The notes under the pieces: generated by a model | Database searches by the model: none | Seen by the model: only the letters and a program-made list of their open reading frames with translations | Told to the model about the DNA's origin: nothing | In this document: piece by piece, positions 7,101 to 11,132 of the stretch | Layout: each line of letters opens with the position of its first letter | How positions within the stretch are numbered: position 1 is the first letter of the stretch | Translations under genes and position numbers: made by a program | NCBI GenBank assembly: GCA_019420945.1 | Contig: JAHZGF010000067.1 | Location: 1 to 11,132, forward strand | Length of the DNA: 11,132 nt | Direction of reading: 5' to 3' | Origin: Clostridiales bacterium | Lineage (GTDB): Bacteria > Bacillota > Clostridia > Oscillospirales > Oscillospiraceae

Positions 7101-7191
7101 GGAGAGATGTCCGAGCGGTTTATGGAGCTGGTCTTGAAAACCAGTGACTCTGTCAAAGGAGCCGTGGGTTCGAATCCCACTCTCTCCGCCA
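7101..7191 (+). tRNA. tRNA-Ser (anticodon UGA)
   Basis: The acceptor arms GGAGAGA (7101-7107) and TCTCTCC (7181-7187) pair perfectly, followed by G and an encoded CCA. The anticodon stem CTGGT/ACCAG encloses loop CTTGAAA, with TGA at 7135-7137, reading UCA and probably other UCN codons. A long variable arm and a GGGTTCGAATCCC T-arm are typical of a class II serine tRNA. Confidence 0.97.
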
Positions 7192-7237
7192 CATCTTATT
7201 CCATTGTAACTGAATCACCTTGACAGGACCTCGGCTT

Positions 7238-7328
7238 GGAGAAGTACTCAAGTGGCCGAAGAGGCGCCCCTGCTAAGGGCGTAGGGCGGGTGACCGTCGC
7301 GAGGGTTCAAATCCCTCCTTCTCCGCCA
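7238..7328 (+). tRNA. tRNA-Ser (anticodon GCU)
   Basis: The acceptor arms GGAGAAG (7238-7244) and CTTCTCC (7318-7324) are followed by G and an encoded CCA. The anticodon stem CGCCC/GGGCG encloses CTGCTAA, with GCT at 7272-7274, reading AGC and AGU. A long variable arm confirms class II. It is 46 bp after the first tRNA-Ser and probably co-transcribed with it. Confidence 0.97.
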
Positions 7329-7365
7329 AAAACTGGTTGACAAGATCTTGTCAACCAGTTTTTTT
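7328..7365 (+). terminator. Terminator of the tRNA operon
   Basis: A perfect 36-base palindrome (7328-7363) centred on GATC, with arms AAAAACTGGTTGACAA and TTGTCAACCAGTTTTT, ends in a seven-base T run. It begins at the final A of the second tRNA's CCA, so it is the intrinsic terminator of the tRNA transcript. Confidence 0.9.
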
Positions 7366-7414
7366 GTACCACACAAAACTGTTGCGCACACCATTAGGAA
7401 AGGACAGACAAACC

Positions 7415-8191
7415 ATGAACGGGAATATGTGCGGTGAGTTGGAGGGGCTGCTGCGGCAGGCCCGGAAGATTATTCTGGATGAGCAAGCGCTGGCGGATGT
7501 GACCGTCAAGGGGCGGGCCAACTTTGTCACCCGCTGTGACACCGGCGTTCAGAGCTTTTTACAGGAGGAATTGGGCCGGCGCTGGCCGGAAATCCAATTT
7601 CTCGGCGAGGAGGGCGGCATCGCCTCCCTGGATCCCGCCGGCCAGGTCTTTGTGCTGGACCCGGTGGACGGCACTGCCAACCTGATGCACCACTTCGGCC
7701 ACAGTGCCATCTCCCTGGCCCTGGTGGACAACGGCGAACCGGTATTGGCCCTGATCTACGACCCCTTCCGGGATGAGATGTTCACTGCCCAGCGGGGCGG
7801 CGGCGCCTTCTGCAATGGAAAGCCCATCCATACCAGCACCGCCCCCAGTCTCGCCCGCAGTGTGATTGCCGTAGGCACCTCCCCCTACGATCACCAGCTG
7901 TCCAAGGTCAACTTTGCCCTGTTTCAGGAGGTTTTTGACCACTGTGAGGACATCCGCCGCACCGGCTCCGCCGCCCTGGATCTGGCCTATGTGGCTGCAG
8001 GACGCGTGGAGGGCTATTTGGAGCGCAATTTGAAACCCTGGGACTTCGCCGCCGGCATCCTGCTGGTGACCGAGGCTGGAGGTCGGGCCTCCGACTGGAC
8101 CGGCAATGCCCCCTGCCCCACCCAAAATGCCGATATCCTGGTGGCCGCCCCGGCAGTGTATGATGAGCTGCTGGAACTGGCCCAAGCCTAA
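7415..8191 (+). CDS. suhB: Inositol monophosphatase family phosphatase
   Basis: This 258-residue Mg-dependent phosphatase has the three diagnostic metal-binding motifs: GEE at 64-66 (FLGEEGG), DPVDGT at 82-87 with Asp82 and Asp85, and WDFAAG at 209-214 with Asp210. Family members dephosphorylate inositol 1-phosphate, but many also act on fructose-1,6-bisphosphate, PAP or other sugar phosphates. The substrate is therefore open and the symbol suhB is given only by family. The start at 7415 has AGGAAAGG about eleven bases upstream; a second ATG at 7427 is possible. It stands alone between the tRNA terminator and a convergent terminator. No clear -35/-10 pair was found in the 50-base gap, so readthrough from the tRNA promoter may contribute. 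Confidence 0.93.
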   Translation: MNGNMCGELEGLLRQARKIILDEQALADVTVKGRANFVTRCDTGVQSFLQEELGRRWPEIQFLGEEGGIASLDPAGQVFVLDPVDGTANLMHHFGHSAISLALVDNGEPVLALIYDPFRDEMFTAQRGGGAFCNGKPIHTSTAPSLARSVIAVGTSPYDHQLSKVNFALFQEVFDHCEDIRRTGSAALDLAYVAAGRVEGYLERNLKPWDFAAGILLVTEAGGRASDWTGNAPCPTQNADILVAAPAVYDELLELAQA

Positions 8192-8204
8192 AATTTTTGC
8201 AAAG

Positions 8205-8240
8205 AAAACACCATCCGATTTTCATCGGATGGTGTTTTTT
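8205..8240. terminator. Bidirectional terminator between suhB and sleB
   Basis: AAAACACCATCCGAT (8205-8219) and ATCGGATGGTGTTTT (8224-8238) form a perfect 15-bp stem with a TTTC loop and T runs on both strands. It separates the converging suhB and sleB genes. Confidence 0.92.
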
Positions 8241-8257
8241 GATTTCCGGGGCCAGCC

Positions 8258-8917
8258 TCAGGCACAAAAGCGATGGTTACCGATGACGGTAATCAGAGGC
8301 CGGGACCAGATCCAGGCACTGGTGGCGGTGGCCGGGTTAAAGTAATAGATGGCGCCGCCGGTGGGGTCCGCCCCGTTCAAGGCCTCCCGGGCCGCCTGGT
8401 AGGCGGAGTCCGCAATAGGCTGGTCGATCTGTCCATCGTACATGCAGCTGAAGGCACCCTGCTCATAGACCACGCCGGAGATGGAGTTGGGGAACGAGGG
8501 GTGCTCCACCCGATTCAAAATGACGGCGCCCACCGCCACCTGTCCTGTGTAGGGTTCGCCCCGGGCTTCCGCCGAAATCACCTTGGCCAACAGATAGTAG
8601 TCACTGTCGCTGACGGAAGTGGCCGAGGACATGCCCAGAGCCTTCTGGGTAGCGCTGCCCACCACGCCGTCCACCGTCAAGCCGTTTTTGCTCTGAAAGA
8701 AACGCACTGCCGAGGTGGTCTGGCTGCCGAATATACCGTCCACACTGCCGGTATAATAACCCCAGTTCTTCAATTTGGTTTGAATGGTAGTGACCGCGCT
8801 GCCCCGGTCGCCCTCCCGATAGGTGGCGGCACTGGCAGGAATCGCGATCAAGGTAAGCACCATTGCGGCGGTCAATGCCAGGAGCAGAAACCGGCGCACA
8901 GGATTTAAATGTCTCAT
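8258..8917 (-). CDS. sleB: SleB-like spore cortex-lytic enzyme / cell wall hydrolase
   Basis: This secreted protein of 219 residues has three parts. A signal peptide comes first (Arg-rich start, hydrophobic 10-27, likely cleavage after PASA at residue 30). A peptidoglycan-binding repeat domain follows at about 33-95 (REGDRGSAVTTIQTKLKNWG ... VDGIFGSQTTSAVRFFQ). The C-terminal Hydrolase_2 (SleB/CwlJ) domain spans about 106-219. Glu117 in ISAEARGEPY is the expected catalytic acid. SleB is a lytic transglycosylase that degrades cortex muramic-lactam peptidoglycan during germination, which implies an endospore former. Its usual partner ypeB is not in the window, so a related hydrolase such as CwlJ or a vegetative paralogue remains possible. 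The start at 8917 gives a clean signal peptide, but the ribosome binding site (AAAGG, 12 bases away) is weak. Confidence 0.87.
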   Translation of the reverse strand: MRHLNPVRRFLLLALTAAMVLTLIAIPASAATYREGDRGSAVTTIQTKLKNWGYYTGSVDGIFGSQTTSAVRFFQSKNGLTVDGVVGSATQKALGMSSATSVSDSDYYLLAKVISAEARGEPYTGQVAVGAVILNRVEHPSFPNSISGVVYEQGAFSCMYDGQIDQPIADSAYQAAREALNGADPTGGAIYYFNPATATSAWIWSRPLITVIGNHRFCA

Positions 8918-9037
8918 TTCATGTTCCGACCTTTCGCCTTTTGAGCCTAGTTTAGACACCGGCTCTATAAAATATACACGCAAAAAATCGAAACGTCGGA
9001 GCAAGTCCCTTCCGCGCCGCAAACGCAATGCTGTTTT

Positions 9038-9643
9038 TCAATTTTCTTCCAAGCGTTTCCGCTCTGATTCCGTCAGCGGACGATATGCCCCAGGCTCCAG
9101 AGATTCATCCAGTGCAAGTCCTCCAAAGGCCACTCTCCGCAGAAAGACCACCGTGCAGCCCACTGCCTCCAGCATCCGCTTCACCTGATGACGTTTGCCC
9201 TCGGTGAGCCACAGATATCCACAGACCGCCGGAGTATGCGGGGCCTCCAGCAGCAGATGACGCCGATTGGGAAACAGAGGCTCTTGGATATCCTCCAGCT
9301 TTCCCCGGCGCAACACCTCTACCCGGGCGGGCCGGGTGGGTTCAGGCAAGCCCTTGAGATGCACCCCCAGCTCCAGCTGCTCCAGCTCCCCGGGGCCCAA
9401 CTCCCCCGCCGCCCAGAACAGATACTGCTTTTCCACATGGTTTTCCGGGTCCAGCAGCCGGTGGTTGAGCTTTCCGTCGTCGGTGATGATCAGCAGTCCT
9501 TCGGTGTTCCGGTCCAGCCGGCCCAGGGGAAAGAGGCCGGGCCGCTCCTCTGGGGGAAAATAGTCCAGCACCGTCCGATGCTCCGCATCCCGGCAGGCGC
9601 TGACGCAGCCGGCAGGTTTATAAAAATGATAATAGCGATTCAC
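9038..9643 (-). CDS. RsuA/RluE-type rRNA pseudouridine synthase lacking an S4 domain
   Basis: This 201-residue enzyme isomerises a uridine in rRNA. It has motif I near YYHFYKPAGCVSA and the catalytic motif GRLDRNTEGLLIITDDG with nucleophile Asp44. The C-terminal family segment EGKRHQVKRMLEAVGCTVVFLRRVAFG is also present (about 149-175). There is no N-terminal S4 RNA-binding domain, as in E. coli RluE and unlike RsuA, RluB and RluF, so the exact target base is undetermined. The start is GTG at 9643, with GAGGAG 11 bases upstream. The GTG overlaps the TGA of the upstream recombinase gene as GTGA, implying coupled translation. sleB follows after 120 bp. Confidence 0.9.
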   Translation of the reverse strand: MNRYYHFYKPAGCVSACRDAEHRTVLDYFPPEERPGLFPLGRLDRNTEGLLIITDDGKLNHRLLDPENHVEKQYLFWAAGELGPGELEQLELGVHLKGLPEPTRPARVEVLRRGKLEDIQEPLFPNRRHLLLEAPHTPAVCGYLWLTEGKRHQVKRMLEAVGCTVVFLRRVAFGGLALDESLEPGAYRPLTESERKRLEEN

Positions 9644-10911
9644 GTTGTTTCCATCTCCTCTATTTCAGCTTCAGACTGAACAAGCGCATAGCGTTCCACC
9701 TGAGAATCCCACTGGGCGAAGGCCCCTTCCATGGACTTGGCCACGTCCTCCGGCCGGCTGTACTTTACTTTTGCATAAATGTCCATGGTGACCTTATAGT
9801 TGGCATGACCCGCCAGATATTGCACCACCTTTGGATCCACCGACGCATGGATCAGATTGGTAATGTATGTGCGTCGCAGGGTGTGGGGCGTCACCTCAAA
9901 GTCCAGGCTGTAAACACAGTGGCCGTTATGCCGCGCCTTCTCCCCCAGCTGTGGATCAAGCATATATTTCACATACTTCCCATTCACCAGCTTGCGGGCC
10001 GTTCTGGGTTTGGCGGTTCGCGTCACAATGTAGCGCCACAGTCCCTTGAATTGGCTGTAAGACAGCGGGCCGCCCTCCCGATTGGCCACCACATACGCCG
10101 AGGTCGAAGTTGCTTTGGCTTGCCGCAAGCACACTGCCAGCCGATCCGGCAGCGGGATGTCCCGCTCCGCCGCCCTGGATTTCAACTCCGTTAGAATCAC
10201 CGGCCTGTTGTGTTCGGTGTGCCACGCCCGCTTTACCGCCAGATAGGGAGCTTCCCCATCTAGGTGTACGCAGTCCCATTGCAATGCCAGGATCTCTTCC
10301 CGCCGCAATCCCGCATACAGACCCAGCATGACAAATACATAAGGGGGTAACCCCTCAATGGCAGTCAGCAGCCGCTCCACCTGTTCATCCGTCAGCGCCG
10401 GCTTGTCCTCCCGGGGGCGGCCTCCGCCCTTGGCTCTGAGGTATTTTGTGGGATCCTCGGTGATTACCCGGCTGGTTTTTGCCGCCCCGAAAATGGATCG
10501 ACAGAGCAGCACCACAGACTTATAAACTGACGCTGATTTTTGCGAAACGGGAACGAGCATTCGCCGGATATCCTCCGGCGTCACCTCAGCCATGTGCATC
10601 TGCCCCAGCTCTTTGACGATATGCCGTCTCACCTTGGAGGTATAATCCGTCAAGGTGGTGGCCCGAACATGGGCTGATTGCATCAACAGCCACTTTTCGC
10701 AATACTCCGTCACAGTGGGGGACTGTTTGCAAAACAGGGCATGTTCGATCCGTTCCAGCGCCGCCTGTTCCTTTTCATATAGCTCTTGCCAAGTCTTCCC
10801 GTAGAGATAGATCCGCTTCCCTGTTTCATTTTTGAGACTGGTTCGGTAGTACTGATAACCCTTAATATGAACGATGCTGTACTGGGACATCTGAGCTTGT
10901 TCTGCTTTCAA
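9640..10911 (-). CDS. Tyrosine recombinase / integrase of mobile-element type
   Basis: This phage/ICE-type integrase has about 423 residues. The opening SQYSIVHIKGYQYYRTSLKN is typical of Firmicute Tn916/ICE-like integrases. A SAM-like core-binding domain follows (about 65-155), then the catalytic domain with Arg203 (AGLRREEI), Lys244 (ELKSRAAER), His343 and Arg346 (PHTLRRTY), His369 (LAGHANYKVT) and nucleophile Tyr379 (MDIYAKV). All six are present, so it should be active. The frame is open further upstream, but that part crosses a terminator. I prefer TTG at 10911, preceded by GGGGGTG at six bases; ATGs at 10947 and 10890 are alternatives. A -10-like TAGAAT (10952-10957) precedes it without a -35. 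No excisionase, relaxase or phage gene is beside it. Base composition matches the chromosome. The S9 duplicate just upstream suggests rpsI as its attachment gene. Confidence 0.93.
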   Translation of the reverse strand: MKAEQAQMSQYSIVHIKGYQYYRTSLKNETGKRIYLYGKTWQELYEKEQAALERIEHALFCKQSPTVTEYCEKWLLMQSAHVRATTLTDYTSKVRRHIVKELGQMHMAEVTPEDIRRMLVPVSQKSASVYKSVVLLCRSIFGAAKTSRVITEDPTKYLRAKGGGRPREDKPALTDEQVERLLTAIEGLPPYVFVMLGLYAGLRREEILALQWDCVHLDGEAPYLAVKRAWHTEHNRPVILTELKSRAAERDIPLPDRLAVCLRQAKATSTSAYVVANREGGPLSYSQFKGLWRYIVTRTAKPRTARKLVNGKYVKYMLDPQLGEKARHNGHCVYSLDFEVTPHTLRRTYITNLIHASVDPKVVQYLAGHANYKVTMDIYAKVKYSRPEDVAKSMEGAFAQWDSQVERYALVQSEAEIEEMETT

Positions 10912-10961
10912 CCGCAACACCCCCAATCTCTGCATAAGCGCCGGCATTTCTATTCTACTAC

Positions 10962-11001
10962 AAAAAAAGATCCCGAAAAACCGCAGTTTTCGGGATCTTT
11001 T
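10962..11001 (-). terminator. Terminator after the rpsI remnant
   Basis: GATCCCGAAAA (10969-10979) and TTTTCGGGATC (10987-10997) form an 11-bp stem with a seven-base loop, followed on the minus strand by seven Ts (10962-10968). It lies 38 bases beyond the stop of the S9-tail sequence, where the native rpsI terminator would be. It falls inside the upstream extension of the recombinase reading frame, an argument against starts upstream of 10968. Confidence 0.88.
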
Positions 11002-11034
11002 GCAGGATAACTTTGATCGAAACTGTTCGTCCAA

Positions 11035-11079
11035 TCAGCGCTTGGAGAACTGGGGAGCGCGACGGGCGGCTTTGAGGCC
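11035..11079 (-). other. Candidate attachment site (att) within rpsI 3' end
   Basis: The S9-tail sequence from GGCCTC to the stop is the maximum extent of a possible att core. The exact crossover cannot be set without the intact rpsI copy and the other element end, which are outside the window. No second copy of this sequence occurs in the window. Confidence 0.5.
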
Positions 11080-11082
11080 CAT
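11035..11082 (-). pseudogene. rpsI: Duplicate of the ribosomal protein S9 C-terminus as a 15-codon reading frame
   Basis: The frame reads MGLKAARRAPQFSKR then stop. The last 14 residues match the highly conserved C-terminal tail of ribosomal protein S9 (GLKxARRAPQFSKR), the part that reaches the P-site tRNA. Upstream of the ATG there is no rpsI body; instead a strong AGGAGG (11089-11094) lies six bases away. It is therefore a displaced 3' end of rpsI given a new start, as left at the distal end of an element integrated into rpsI. Whether the peptide is made is unknown. It is in frame with the downstream recombinase, separated only by one TGA. Confidence 0.75.
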
Positions 11083-11104
11083 TATTAACCTCCTGTAGAT
11101 TCAA

Positions 11105-11126
11105 TTTGCAAAATTCACCATGCAAA
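11105..11126. repeat. Inverted repeat TTTGCA/TGCAAA beside the rpsI remnant
   Basis: TTTGCA (11105-11110) and TGCAAA (11121-11126) are separated by 10 bp. TGCAAA also recurs as a direct repeat at 11107 and 11121. The position just outside the S9 tail, on the presumed element side, is where recombinase arm or excisionase sites occur, but such short repeats may be chance. Confidence 0.25.
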
Positions 11127-11132
11127 CTAAAA

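Noticed and set aside
7220..7225. TTGACA between the two tRNA genes as an internal promoter
   Set aside because: The matching -10 position falls inside the second tRNA and does not resemble TATAAT.
7000..7330. Possible riboswitch or other structured RNA around the tRNA cluster
   Set aside because: The structure is fully explained by two class II serine tRNAs and a terminator.
8918..9028. N-terminal extension of the sleB product by 37 residues
   Set aside because: It would place a charged stretch ahead of a clean signal peptide; the start at 8917 fits a secreted protein.
9640..9651. TTCACGTTGTTT occurring at both 1-12 and 9640-9651, considered as an att repeat
   Set aside because: A 12-base match is expected by chance about this often in 11 kb, and the two contexts (rRNA leader and a start codon) are unrelated.
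10912..11034. N-terminal extension of the recombinase to a TTG at 11034
   Set aside because: The extension crosses an intrinsic terminator hairpin, lacks a ribosome binding site and is unlike integrase N-termini.

Overview
The window looks like core chromosome of an endospore-forming Firmicute, most likely a clostridial relative of the Oscillospiraceae (Flavonifractor/Oscillibacter-like). The reasons are GC-rich coding DNA with AT-rich intergenic promoters, strong AGGAGG-type ribosome binding sites, a dgt-dnaG-rpoD operon, a SleB-type cortex hydrolase, DegV and DUF1836 proteins, and a clostridial-type MetA. The taxonomic placement is inference.

Layout. Positions 1-195 hold what looks like the promoter and leader of an rRNA operon reading leftwards out of the window, with two tandem promoters, an A-tract UP element and a boxA-like leader. 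Divergent from it is metA (315-1250, +), which carries the Glu111 signature of acetyl-CoA-using enzymes. metA converges on a degV gene (1296-2126, -) across a shared terminator. degV is divergent from a MerR-like DUF1836 gene (2296-2805, +), with back-to-back promoters and short palindromes between them. A second shared terminator separates this gene from the leftward operon dgt (5916-6920), dnaG (4115-5857), rpoD (2868-4118). There dnaG and rpoD overlap by ATGA, joining nucleotide-pool control, primase and the housekeeping sigma factor.

Upstream of dgt, reading rightwards, are a consensus promoter, tRNA-Ser(UGA), tRNA-Ser(GCU), a long palindromic terminator, and a suhB-like inositol monophosphatase gene (7415-8191). 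suhB converges on a sleB-like cell wall hydrolase gene (8258-8917, -) through another shared terminator. Upstream of sleB on the minus strand are a short pseudouridine synthase gene (9038-9643) and a tyrosine recombinase gene (9640-about 10911), which overlap by GTGA.

The least ordinary part is the right edge. Just upstream of the recombinase lies a 15-codon duplicate of the C-terminus of ribosomal protein S9 (rpsI), with its own Shine-Dalgarno and ATG and followed by a terminator. This is what an integration site in the 3' end of rpsI leaves behind. A mobile element probably lies, or once lay, to the right of the window. The rest is well explained by known families, and I see no CRISPR array, toxin-antitoxin pair or defence island.
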